Notes: generated from the letters alone by a model not told the origin. 8,294 bases of DNA from an uncultured Rothia sp. (GCA_937935205.1 CALGXU010000122.1:1-8294); one strand, 5' to 3'; counted from the stretch's first letter, positions 1-5,747 are shown. Numbers and translations: made by a program.

Positions 1-1028
1 ACGAACACGTTACCCTGCACGTCGTCCTTGGAGATGAACGCGGTACCGTCGCTAATGTGGTAGCGGGAGTCGGCGGAGTTGCTGCGGTGGTCACCCATCA
101 CGAAGTACTTACCGGCGGGCACGGTCACCTTGAAGGGCACCTCCGAGGGCGGGTTGCCGGGGTACAGGTAGGGTTCAGTGATTTCTACACCGTTGACCTT
201 AATCTTGCCGGTGCCATCGCTTTCAACCACGTCACCGGGGGTGCCGATAACGCGCTTGACCAGGTAGTTCGAGGAGGTATCCGGCAGAATACCCACGAAT
301 GACAGGCCGTCCTTGAGCGGGTTACTGGTCTTCTGGGTAGAGGGAATCCAGCCCTGAGAGTCCTTGAAGACGATGACGTCGCCGCGCTTGGGCTCGTTGA
401 AGTAGGAGCCCGCCACGTTAATGAACACGCGGTCGTTGACCTGCAGGGTCTGCTCCATGGAGCCGGAGGGAATGTAGAAGCCGCGTAGCAGGAAGGTCTT
501 GACCAGGAATGCGATGACCAGCGCGTAGAGGATGACGGTGCCGCCCTCGCGTGCCTGCACCCAGAGCCATTCGCCGAGGCGGCCTTCTTCCTGCGCCTGG
601 GAGTAGGTCAGCTCTGCCTGTTCGGCGCGCTTTGCCTTGCGGCGTTCCCTGGGGGTCATTTCGGAGAAGTCCTTGGTGACGTCTGTGGATGCGTCCTCTT
701 CGTTGGCTTCTTCGCGCTCGGTATTCTTCGCGTCCTTCGCGGCGGCACCCTCAGAAGTACCGGTGGAGGCGGCGCTCGCCTCGGCGCTAGCTACCACCTC
801 GCGGGTGCTCTTGGTATCACTTTCGGTCGCCTCAGCAGCGCCCGTGGATGCCGCCCAGGGGGTAGCCTTCTCGGTCGCGCTCTGTTCGGTAGCCGCCTTC
901 TCAGCTGCTGCCTTTTCGGCGGCGAGGCGCGCGGTGTACTCTTCCATTTCGCGGCGCTCACGGCGGCTTTGAGGCTGGTATCCCTCAGGGAAGGGGCTGG
1001 TGTTCGCAGTGTTCTTATCGTCTGCCAT
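1..1028 (-). CDS. lepB: Signal peptidase I (LepB), C-terminus beyond the window
   Basis: Membrane serine protease that removes signal peptides from exported preproteins at the outer face of the membrane. The frame runs from an ATG at 1028 down to position 1 without a stop, giving 342 codons, so only a short C-terminal piece is missing. A single membrane segment lies at about residues 163-181, followed directly by box B (SGSMEQT) with the expected nucleophile Ser190. The general base Lys258 sits in LVKRVIGTPGD, and box E is GDHRSNSADSR (residues 312-322). A GAAAGG ribosome site lies about 11 nt before the ATG. The oddity is a cytoplasmic N-terminus of about 155 residues, rich in Ala, Glu, Thr and Ser, far longer than in a typical LepB. 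The gene follows rplS on the same strand, a common actinobacterial order, but a terminator and a possible own promoter lie between them. Confidence 0.95.
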   Translation of the reverse strand, partial: MADDKNTANTSPFPEGYQPQSRRERREMEEYTARLAAEKAAAEKAATEQSATEKATPWAASTGAAEATESDTKSTREVVASAEASAASTGTSEGAAAKDAKNTEREEANEEDASTDVTKDFSEMTPRERRKAKRAEQAELTYSQAQEEGRLGEWLWVQAREGGTVILYALVIAFLVKTFLLRGFYIPSGSMEQTLQVNDRVFINVAGSYFNEPKRGDVIVFKDSQGWIPSTQKTSNPLKDGLSFVGILPDTSSNYLVKRVIGTPGDVVESDGTGKIKVNGVEITEPYLYPGNPPSEVPFKVTVPAGKYFVMGDHRSNSADSRYHISDGTAFISKDDVQGNVF

Positions 1029-1055
1029 GCTGGAGTGAGCCTTTCGTTTGAGAGA

Positions 1056-1085
1056 TACCTAGCTCGAGTGAAACGGTACCTAGCT
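1056..1085. repeat. Two direct 9-bp repeats in the lepB leader
   Basis: TACCTAGCT on the plus strand occurs at 1056-1064 and again at 1077-1085, with starts 21 bp apart, about two helical turns. The pair lies between the candidate lepB -10 box and the lepB ribosome site. It could be a tandem operator or a chance duplication; no regulator is known from this window. Confidence 0.6.
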
Positions 1086-1091
1086 ATTGTA
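1086..1091 (-). promoter_or_regulatory. Candidate -10 box for lepB
   Basis: On the minus strand this reads TACAAT, one base from the TATAAT consensus, about 58 nt before the lepB start and downstream of the rplS terminator. No convincing -35 hexamer is seen 17 nt upstream. Just downstream, the 9-mer AGCTAGGTA occurs twice with starts 21 bp apart (1077-1085 and 1056-1064), which would lie around or just after the start of transcription. The promoter call is inference from position and hexamer match. Confidence 0.4.
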
Positions 1092-1154
1092 TCGAGAGTG
1101 CTTGCGCTCTTGGGCTTTTATTTTCTGAGAGCGGCAAGGTTCTTCAGAATATGC

Positions 1155-1196
1155 AAAAACCGCTCCTTGCCCGCGGAATGCGGTTGGGGAGCGGTT
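1155..1196 (-). terminator. Intrinsic terminator after rplS
   Basis: A 9-bp stem pairs 1158-1166 with 1188-1196 (AACCGCTCC/GGAGCGGTT). Inside the loop is a smaller CCGC/GCGG stem (1171-1174 with 1180-1183). Read on the minus strand, the stem ends in a run of five T (1159-1155). It starts 27 nt past the rplS stop, so it should end or attenuate rplS transcription before lepB. Confidence 0.75.
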
Positions 1197-1223
1197 CGCA
1201 ACAGAATTCTGTATCTATAAAGA

Positions 1224-1571
1224 TTAGAACTCGCGCTTCTCGCGGATACGAGCAGCCTTACCGTGGCGGTCGCGCATGTAGTACAGCTTTGCACGACGGA
1301 CGTCACCGCGGGTCACAACCTCGATCTTCTCGATGGAGGGAGAGTGAACGGGGAAGGTACGCTCAACACCAACGCCGAAGGAAACCTTGCGGACGGTGAA
1401 GGTCTCGCGAACGCCTGCACCCTGGCGGCCAACGACGAAGCCCTTGAAGACCTGGATACGGTGGTTCTTACCTTCAACAATCTTAACGTGAACGTTCAGG
1501 GTGTCACCGGGGCCGAATGCGGGGATGTCGTCACGGAGGGACTTCTTGTCGAGGAAGTCAAGAGTCTGCAT
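1224..1571 (-). CDS. rplS: 50S ribosomal protein L19
   Basis: Large-subunit ribosomal protein that sits at the interface with the 30S subunit. The 115-residue product is the normal family length. It shows the conserved opening MQTLDFLDKKSLRDDIPAF, the central GKNHRIQVFKGFVVGRQG stretch (residues 34-51), and the C-terminal VRRAKLYYMRDRHGKAARI segment. The ATG at 1571 gives the canonical N-terminus, with a GGAG ribosome site about 10 nt upstream. It is transcribed from a promoter about 170 nt upstream through a structured leader and ends at a hairpin terminator. The usual upstream partner trmD is absent; an ssb gene is there instead. Confidence 0.98.
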   Translation of the reverse strand: MQTLDFLDKKSLRDDIPAFGPGDTLNVHVKIVEGKNHRIQVFKGFVVGRQGAGVRETFTVRKVSFGVGVERTFPVHSPSIEKIEVVTRGDVRRAKLYYMRDRHGKAARIREKREF

Positions 1572-1623
1572 AGTTGTAGATCTCCAGAGTCATCTGCCGC
1601 AGGTCAAATAGACTCAGATTGCT

Positions 1624-1731
1624 CTGCCCCACTGCGGGACAGAAAACTTCATGCTTCGGACAGGATTGGTGCCCGAAGGTTGACATCGTTGGTCGCTCTT
1701 CCCCCTGCGGCAGGGGCGTGCCCGATGTCAA
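1624..1731 (-). promoter_or_regulatory. Structured 5' leader of rplS (three hairpins)
   Basis: Three consecutive stems can be drawn in the transcript between the rplS promoter and start codon. Stem A pairs 1680-1688 with 1723-1731 (TTGACATCG/CGATGTCAA, 9 bp) and encloses a second perfect stem, 1702-1707 with 1711-1716 (CCCCTG/CAGGGG). Stem B pairs 1654-1659 with 1673-1678 (CTTCGG/CCGAAG). Stem C pairs 1624-1630 with 1636-1642 (7 bp, one G-U). Together they fill most of the first 110 nt of the predicted transcript. Ribosomal protein leaders that bind their own product are known for L19 in Firmicutes; that this is such an autoregulatory element is inference. Confidence 0.55.
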
Positions 1732-1742
1732 CACAATGCTCC

Positions 1743-1771
1743 ATTATCCCAATGCACCCGCGTTTATGCAA
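1743..1771 (-). promoter_or_regulatory. Promoter of rplS
   Basis: On the minus strand a -35 TTGCAT (1771-1766) and a -10 GATAAT (1748-1743) are separated by exactly 17 bp. This predicts transcription starting near 1736, immediately before the first leader hairpin. The match to the housekeeping sigma consensus is 5/6 at -10 and 4/6 at -35. Confidence 0.65.
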
Positions 1772-1788
1772 GCATCCGGGGAGCACTT

Positions 1789-2340
1789 TTAGAAGGGGGG
1801 TTCGTCACTCTGCGCTCCCCCGTTCTGCGCTCCCCCGTTCTGCGCTCCCCCGTTCTGCGCAGGGGCGCCCTGAGCGGTCACGCCCGGCGCCTCCGCATTC
1901 TGCTGGGGTGCGTGCGCAGATACATACTGCGGTGCCTCCTGCTGAGGCGCACCCTGCATGGCTCCCTCGTTGACCGTGCGCTTCTCCACGGTGCGGGCGA
2001 AGGTGCTCGTACCGTAGTTCAGATCGTGACCGATGCCGAGGGCATCCACTTCTACCGTGGTGCCCTGCGTGCCGTCTTCGCGGTTCCAGCGGCTAATGCG
2101 CTGGCGGCCGCTCACGACCAGCGGCTGACCCTTCTCAATGGAGGTGGCGATGTTCTGCGCGAGGCGGCGGTAGGCTTTCACGGTGTACCAGTTGGTGGTG
2201 CCTTCTTTCCAGGTGCCGGTGGCATCCTGCCAGCGCGGGGTGCTGGCGAGGCGAAAGTTCACGACGGGCACCCCGTTGGGCAGGGTGCTCAGTGCCGGGT
2301 CGGAGGCGGTGAATCCGCGGATTAGGATGGTATCGCTCAT
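1789..2340 (-). CDS. ssb: Single-stranded DNA-binding protein (solo actinobacterial type)
   Basis: OB-fold protein that coats single-stranded DNA in replication, recombination and repair. Residues 1-110 form the OB domain, with the opening MSDTILIRGF, the conserved TNWYTVKAYRRLAQN (49-63, including Trp51), and GQPLVVSGRQRISRW (71-85). The tail (about 115-175) is rich in Gln, Ala, Gly and Asn, with three tandem AQNGG units at 161-175. The protein ends in SDEPPF, a variant of the acidic tip that recruits partner proteins. The ATG at 2340 has a strong AAGGAG site 5 nt upstream. The gene is not between rpsF and rpsR, where the main actinobacterial ssb lies, so it may be a second SSB; the main copy would then be elsewhere. 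It diverges from a nuclease gene. Confidence 0.95.
   Translation of the reverse strand: MSDTILIRGFTASDPALSTLPNGVPVVNFRLASTPRWQDATGTWKEGTTNWYTVKAYRRLAQNIATSIEKGQPLVVSGRQRISRWNREDGTQGTTVEVDALGIGHDLNYGTSTFARTVEKRTVNEGAMQGAPQQEAPQYVSAHAPQQNAEAPGVTAQGAPAQNGGAQNGGAQNGGAQSDEPPF
1810..1860. repeat. Tandem 15-bp repeat in the ssb tail
   Basis: The unit CTGCGCTCCCCCGTT occurs three times without a gap (1810-1824, 1825-1839, 1840-1854), followed by a partial CTGCGC. On the coding strand each unit encodes Asn-Gly-Gly-Ala-Gln. The unit is a multiple of three, so copy-number change would lengthen or shorten the disordered linker without shifting the frame or losing the acidic tip. Confidence 0.95.
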
Positions 2341-2421
2341 GGTTTCTCCTTAGAAACTAGTGGGTGGGTTCCTTCACCTTGCCAGGGCTGAGCCGGCGCT
2401 GCACCCGACGACCGCCGCATC

Positions 2422-2468
2422 TGTGGATAACCTCGCGTTGTGCGGTTTTGAGTACCGCCTGTGGATAG
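2422..2468 (-). promoter_or_regulatory. Pair of DnaA-box-like sites
   Basis: TGTGGATAA at 2422-2430 is an exact reverse complement of the DnaA box TTATCCACA. TGTGGATAG at 2460-2468 differs in the last base. Both point the same way and start 38 bp apart, next to an AT-rich run. DnaA acts as a transcription regulator at such sites in other bacteria; control of ssb here is inference. The set is too small for a replication origin and there is no dnaA or dnaN nearby. Confidence 0.5.
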
Positions 2469-2473
2469 ATTTT

Positions 2474-2516
2474 TTGAACTTTTTGCCCCATTTTTTCAAA
2501 ATTTGCCCTCGGGCAA
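2474..2516 (+). promoter_or_regulatory. Candidate nuclease-gene promoter with inverted repeat
   Basis: TTGAAC (2474-2479), a 17-bp spacer and CAAAAT (2497-2502) form a moderate match to a housekeeping promoter, 4/6 at each hexamer. Directly after the -10 lies TTGCCC-TC-GGGCAA (2503-2516), a 6-bp inverted repeat with a 2-bp centre, placed where an operator at the transcription start would be. It would leave a leader of nearly 200 nt before the GTG. The low complexity of this stretch weakens the call. Confidence 0.35.
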
Positions 2517-2706
2517 CACGCTCCCTGTAGAAATATGACGACCGCTCCCCCCACCCCATCCGGCATCGTAACTGGTATCCGTGATAGGTATCTCAGCGTC
2601 GGGACGGCTATTTTTACCCTCAAGTTAACTATTTCAGCCCCACGCACTCTATCCTTGATGATGCGGTGCACTCAGCCGCATCCCGTCTACCCGCCTTGGA
2701 GAATCC

Positions 2707-3603
2707 GTGAGCAAAAAGCCCGCGAACAAGAACCTGCCTTCTTTGCAGGAACTTCAGCAGCTGCAGCGCAACCTACCCAAGCTGCCCGACTCGATGGACC
2801 CGAAGAAGAAGCGCCTCATTTACGGTCTGCTCGCCGTGCTTGCCGTGATCGTGCTGATTATTGGTCTGGTCTACGTGAGCAAGAACGGCGTGGACGGCCT
2901 GCTCGGCTCCGATAAGAGCACCTCCGCCACCGATGATGAAGAGACCAACGTTCAGACGGAAACCCTCGCCGAGGTCAAGAACCCGTACAAGGCGGTTGAC
3001 CCCGCGACCGCGCTCGCACCGGATCTGGCGACCGCGAGGAGCGAGCTGGCGTCCCTGCAGGTGAAGGATCGCGCGTCGAAGAACGGCTACTCTCGTGATC
3101 AGTTCGGCCCCGCCTGGGATGACGTTGACGGTAACAAGTGCAACACTCGCGACGACATTCTGCGCCGCGACCTGACCAATGTTCGTTTCAAGGTCAGGAC
3201 CCACGCATGCACCGTCATCAGTGGCACTCTGGATGACCCGTACACCGGCAAGACCATCGAGTTCAAGCGCGGCAAGAAGACCTCCTCGGCAGTGCAGATT
3301 GACCACGTGGTGGCTCTTTCGAACGCATGGCAGACCGGCGCGCAGGATTTGACCGCAGAGCAGCGCCGCCAGCTGGCGAACGACCCGGAAAACCTGCTCG
3401 CTGCAGACGGCCCGGCAAACCAGCAGAAGTCCGATGCGGACGCCTCCGAATGGTTGCCGAGCAACACCGCCTACCGCTGCACCTACGTGGCACGCCAGGT
3501 GCATGTGAAGGCGAAGTACAAGCTGTGGGTGACCGCGGACGAGAAGAAGGTTATGGAGCGCGTCCTCAACTCCTGCAAGGACACGAACCCTACCAAGAAA
3601 TAG
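2707..3603 (+). CDS. Membrane-anchored HNH-family nuclease (DUF1524 / GmrSD C-terminal type)
   Basis: Predicted secreted but tethered endonuclease. The 298-residue product has a basic cytoplasmic start ending in DPKKKR, one membrane segment at about 37-57, an acidic spacer rich in Ser, Thr, Asp and Glu (68-90), and then the nuclease domain. Family features visible in order are YSRDQFGPAWDDVDGNKCNTRDDILRRDL (in pieces at 128-156), the catalytic QIDHVVAL (197-204, expected metal-site Asp199-His200), a following Trp208, ENLLAADGPANQQKSD (228-243), and the W-L-P at 249-251. Cysteines 145, 168, 258 and 290 could form two disulfides, in keeping with an extracytoplasmic domain. The GTG at 2707 is chosen because GGAG lies 5 nt before it. 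A role in degrading extracellular DNA for nutrition, biofilm or uptake is inference; the family is known from many actinobacterial secreted proteins. Confidence 0.85.
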   Translation: MSKKPANKNLPSLQELQQLQRNLPKLPDSMDPKKKRLIYGLLAVLAVIVLIIGLVYVSKNGVDGLLGSDKSTSATDDEETNVQTETLAEVKNPYKAVDPATALAPDLATARSELASLQVKDRASKNGYSRDQFGPAWDDVDGNKCNTRDDILRRDLTNVRFKVRTHACTVISGTLDDPYTGKTIEFKRGKKTSSAVQIDHVVALSNAWQTGAQDLTAEQRRQLANDPENLLAADGPANQQKSDADASEWLPSNTAYRCTYVARQVHVKAKYKLWVTADEKKVMERVLNSCKDTNPTKK

Positions 3604-3661
3604 TCCCGACTAAGAAATAGCCTCCCGGCACCTCGCGGCGCACCAACGTAAAAGCATAAAG

Positions 3662-3704
3662 AAAACCGCCCCGCACCCTGAGTTTAGGGTGCGGGGCGGT
3701 TTTT
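3662..3704 (+). terminator. Strong bidirectional terminator
   Basis: A perfect stem of 18 bp pairs 3662-3679 with 3686-3703 around a 6-nt loop. It is very GC-rich at its core and flanked by A and T runs on both sides (AAAA at 3662-3665, TTTTT at 3700-3704). It can end the plus-strand nuclease transcript, 58 nt past the stop, and the minus-strand tRNA-Arg transcript just after its CCA end. Confidence 0.95.
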
Positions 3705-3709
3705 CTATG

Positions 3710-3785
3710 TGGCGCCCCAGGAGGGAATCGAACCCCCGACCAAGAGATTAGAAGGCTCCTGCTCTATCCTCTGAGCTACTGGGGC
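3710..3785 (-). tRNA. tRNA-Arg (anticodon UCU)
   Basis: Reads AGA codons. The acceptor stem GCCCCAG/CTGGGGC pairs over all 7 bp, the D stem is GCTC/GAGC, the anticodon loop is CTTCTAA with anticodon TCT, and the T arm is GGGGG-TTCGATT-CCCTC. The discriminator is G73 and the CCA end is encoded (3712-3710). The anticodon stem GGAGC/TCTCT has a G-U at 27-43 and a C-U mismatch at 31-39 next to the loop, which is unusual. AGA is a rare codon at this GC content, so this is a minor tRNA. Confidence 0.93.
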
Positions 3786-3799
3786 CTTCCTCTAGGGTA

Positions 3800-3822
3800 C
3801 ATGAGAATTTATGCTTCTCATG
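3800..3822. repeat. 8-bp inverted repeat between mptB and tRNA-Arg
   Basis: CATGAGAA (3800-3807) and TTCTCATG (3815-3822) form a perfect 8-bp hairpin with a 7-nt loop. It lies on the minus strand after the mannosyltransferase stop and 15 nt before the tRNA start. There is no T run after it, so it is not a standard terminator. It could be a processing or stabilising hairpin in a joint transcript. Confidence 0.5.
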
Positions 3823-3865
3823 CACAGCACGTCTCAGGCAGGGACTACCCCACCGGATGTTCGCG

Positions 3866-5539
3866 CTAGGAGCCTACCTTGGCGGCTTCCCGTTCTGCCT
3901 TCTTCACCTCGCGACGGCGTGCACGGCGGCTTGATGCACCGGGGAACAGCTGCCACCACAGGCGGATGGTGGTGCGGCGAATCTGCGTGGGGTGCAGGCT
4001 CAAGTACACCATGCGGCGGGTTGCCGGGTCGAGGGTGACCAGGTAGATGATGTAGCCCAGGCAGATGACCGTCGCGATGAGTCGACCCATGTCCTGGTTG
4101 AAATCGCGCAGGTAGGGCGAGACGTTCAGCTGGTCGCTCACACCGTACGCCATGAAGAACAGCGTGGTGATGAAGTACCACATGAGCTGGAAGTGCGAGC
4201 GCAGGCCGGTTGCGGCGAGCATCGGGATGGCCCAGAGCAGGTACCAGGGCTGAATCATGGGGCTGCACAGGAGCATGAACAGGATCGCGAGGCCGGCGTG
4301 GCGCACGATGTTGCGGTCACGGCCGACGAATGCCATTGCTACCGCACCGAGCATACCGATGCCCTTGCCGACGGTCTCGATGAGCTTGCGAATCATGTCG
4401 AAGGCCTCACCCTGAACGAACAGGGAGGCGGCGCCGATGAGCAGGCCGAAGGGGGTGTACCAGATGTACTGGCCGCCGGTGGTGGACAGCGCCTTGATCC
4501 AGCCGAATTCCAGTCCGGTTACCCAGCCCATGAGCGCCATTTCGGCGAGCATCAGCACGCCGGAGAGCGCCCAGAAGATGAACTTGCGCGGCCAGGAGGC
4601 GTTCTTACCCGCCCAGAGCAGACCCACGAAGGGCAGCACCACGAGGGCGAGCGGCTTGACGGCGACGCCGAGGGCTACGAAGGTCACGCCGAGCGGGCCA
4701 CCCCACCAGGTGTCGCGGTAGCGCTTGGCGTAGTAGAGGCCGCCGAGCATGAACATGGTCATGAGCGAGTCGTTGTGGCCGCTGGCAATGAACGATGCGA
4801 TGAACAGCGGGTTCGGGCCAATCTGCCAGAGGGCGCGGACCTGGTTGAAGCCGTGTGCCTTGGCGAGTTTTGCCACGTAGAAGAGGATGCCGATGACCGC
4901 GAGCACGGAGAGCAGGCGGAAGTAGAAGAGGGAGAGGTCAATGTTCTCCCCCGCCAGGTGCACAATCCACTCTTCAAGTTTGAGGGAGACCGGTCCGTAC
5001 GGGGGCGGGGATTCCGCCCACATGGGGTCCGCACCGTTCTGCATGAAGTTCGAGATTTCGGAGACGCCGTGCTTGTACGGGTTGAGGCCGTGCTCCATGA
5101 CCATGCCCTGGCCGTAGTAGGAGAACATGTCGCGGCTGTAGATGGTGAAGGCGAAGACCTGCGGCAGGGACCAGCTGATGATGACTGCAATCATCCAACG
5201 CATGGTGTTGGGTTCGTTCCAGTCGCCCATTTTCTGGTAGATGCGCAGCCATTCGCGGCACATGATCATGGCGCCGAGGGCGAGCATGATAATGCCGGTG
5301 ATGACCCATGCGGCTTCGAATCGGATGGCGCGGATAATGTCGTAGCGCCAGAAGGTGGAGCTGTCGGCGAGCCAGCCGACGGCGTAGGAGCCGAGGGTGA
5401 CCATGATGGAGCCGATGGTGCCGATAATCAGCGTGCGCAGACGGTGATTATTGACGTAGTCCAAGAGTTTGGGTGAGAGGGGTGCGTCGTGTGCGCCGGA
5501 GGCGGTGAGCCGGTGTGCTAGCTCCTTTGATGCGCGCAT
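3866..5539 (-). CDS. mptB: MptB-like alpha-1,6-mannosyltransferase (GT-C, polyprenyl-phosphomannose dependent)
   Basis: Polytopic membrane glycosyltransferase that would transfer mannose from a polyprenyl-phosphate donor to build an alpha-1,6-mannan chain of lipomannan-type glycolipid on the outer membrane face. The 557-residue protein has many hydrophobic segments between about 35 and 505. Family-like motifs are SRDMFSYYGQG (135-145, Asp137 as the likely GT-C catalytic acid in the first outer loop), GLNPY (151-155), SPPPYGPVSL (177-186), SGHNDSLM (253-260) and QPWYLLW (430-436). A basic tail (about 518-550) is rich in Arg and Lys. The ATG at 5539 is chosen because AAAGGGAG lies just before it; the open frame continues upstream into antisense orn, which has no family similarity. 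Lipomannan occurs in Micrococcus, so the role fits Micrococcaceae. The exact linkage made is inferred from family. Confidence 0.85.
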   Translation of the reverse strand: MRASKELAHRLTASGAHDAPLSPKLLDYVNNHRLRTLIIGTIGSIMVTLGSYAVGWLADSSTFWRYDIIRAIRFEAAWVITGIIMLALGAMIMCREWLRIYQKMGDWNEPNTMRWMIAVIISWSLPQVFAFTIYSRDMFSYYGQGMVMEHGLNPYKHGVSEISNFMQNGADPMWAESPPPYGPVSLKLEEWIVHLAGENIDLSLFYFRLLSVLAVIGILFYVAKLAKAHGFNQVRALWQIGPNPLFIASFIASGHNDSLMTMFMLGGLYYAKRYRDTWWGGPLGVTFVALGVAVKPLALVVLPFVGLLWAGKNASWPRKFIFWALSGVLMLAEMALMGWVTGLEFGWIKALSTTGGQYIWYTPFGLLIGAASLFVQGEAFDMIRKLIETVGKGIGMLGAVAMAFVGRDRNIVRHAGLAILFMLLCSPMIQPWYLLWAIPMLAATGLRSHFQLMWYFITTLFFMAYGVSDQLNVSPYLRDFNQDMGRLIATVICLGYIIYLVTLDPATRRMVYLSLHPTQIRRTTIRLWWQLFPGASSRRARRREVKKAEREAAKVGS

Positions 5540-5575
5540 AACTCCCTTTCTGTCTGCATCGTCGTTCTGGCTTTT

Positions 5576-5581
5576 ATCATA
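5576..5581 (-). promoter_or_regulatory. Candidate -10 box for mptB
   Basis: TATGAT on the minus strand, 5/6 to consensus and 36 nt before the mannosyltransferase start. No good -35 is visible at 16-18 bp, so this is a weak call. Confidence 0.3.
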
Positions 5582-5640
5582 CCGGAGCCCTTGGTTGCAC
5601 TTGTGAGAATCGCTGTGGCGACGACGCCCGTGGACGCACC

Positions 5641-5675
5641 GGAGGGCACGCTGGAGGGCACGCTGGAGGGCACGC
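5641..5675. repeat. Tandem 12-bp repeat in the mptB-orn gap
   Basis: GGAGGGCACGCT occurs at 5641-5652 and 5653-5664, with an 11-base third copy at 5665-5675. It lies about 100 bp upstream of the mannosyltransferase start, in the divergent promoter region. It may be a slippage product; effects on either promoter are unknown. Confidence 0.9.
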
Positions 5676-5727
5676 AGACTGGTGGGGTTTTCCCCTGCTG
5701 TTGCCCGTTTGCGCATCCTCTTATGCC

Positions 5728-5747
5728 CGATGTGCCCCGATGTGCCC
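5728..5747. repeat. Tandem 10-bp repeat upstream of orn
   Basis: CGATGTGCCC occurs twice with no gap (5728-5737 and 5738-5747), about 55 bp before the orn start. The 10-bp period is close to one helical turn. No function can be assigned. Confidence 0.85.

Larger units (their letters stand above)
2341..2706. other. Divergent intergenic region between ssb and the nuclease gene
   Basis: This 366-bp gap has no convincing gene; the short frames in it have no recognisable protein features. It holds two DnaA-box-like 9-mers (2422-2430 and 2460-2468), an AT-rich stretch (about 2469-2504) with several T runs, a possible plus-strand promoter (2474-2502), and a small inverted repeat directly after it (2503-2516). 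The ssb ribosome site is at its left end and the nuclease ribosome site (GGAG, about 2698-2701) at its right end. Confidence 0.7.

Noticed and set aside
1570..1690. Small frames in the rplS leader, including one from ATG near 1690 and a 12-codon one near 1652
   Set aside because: Neither has a ribosome site; both overlap the predicted hairpins and have no sign of selection.
1810..1860. CRISPR-like regular repeats
   Set aside because: The units are contiguous with no spacers and encode a protein tail; no cas genes are present anywhere in the window.
1263..1973. A 236-codon plus-strand frame over rplS, its leader and ssb
   Set aside because: It is antisense to L19 and SSB and contains the translated tandem repeat; no family features.
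2422..2504. A replication origin
   Set aside because: Only two DnaA-like boxes and no dnaA, dnaN, parA or rpmH genes nearby.
2357..2671. A 104-codon minus-strand frame in the ssb-nuclease gap
   Set aside because: No family features, poor codon character and it crosses the AT-rich regulatory stretch; no ribosome site seen.
3992..5476. A 494-codon open frame on the plus strand opposite the mannosyltransferase gene
   Set aside because: Its product is rich in His, Glu, Asp and Gly with no family features, typical of the antisense of a high-GC membrane protein gene; the opposite strand encodes clear MptB motifs.
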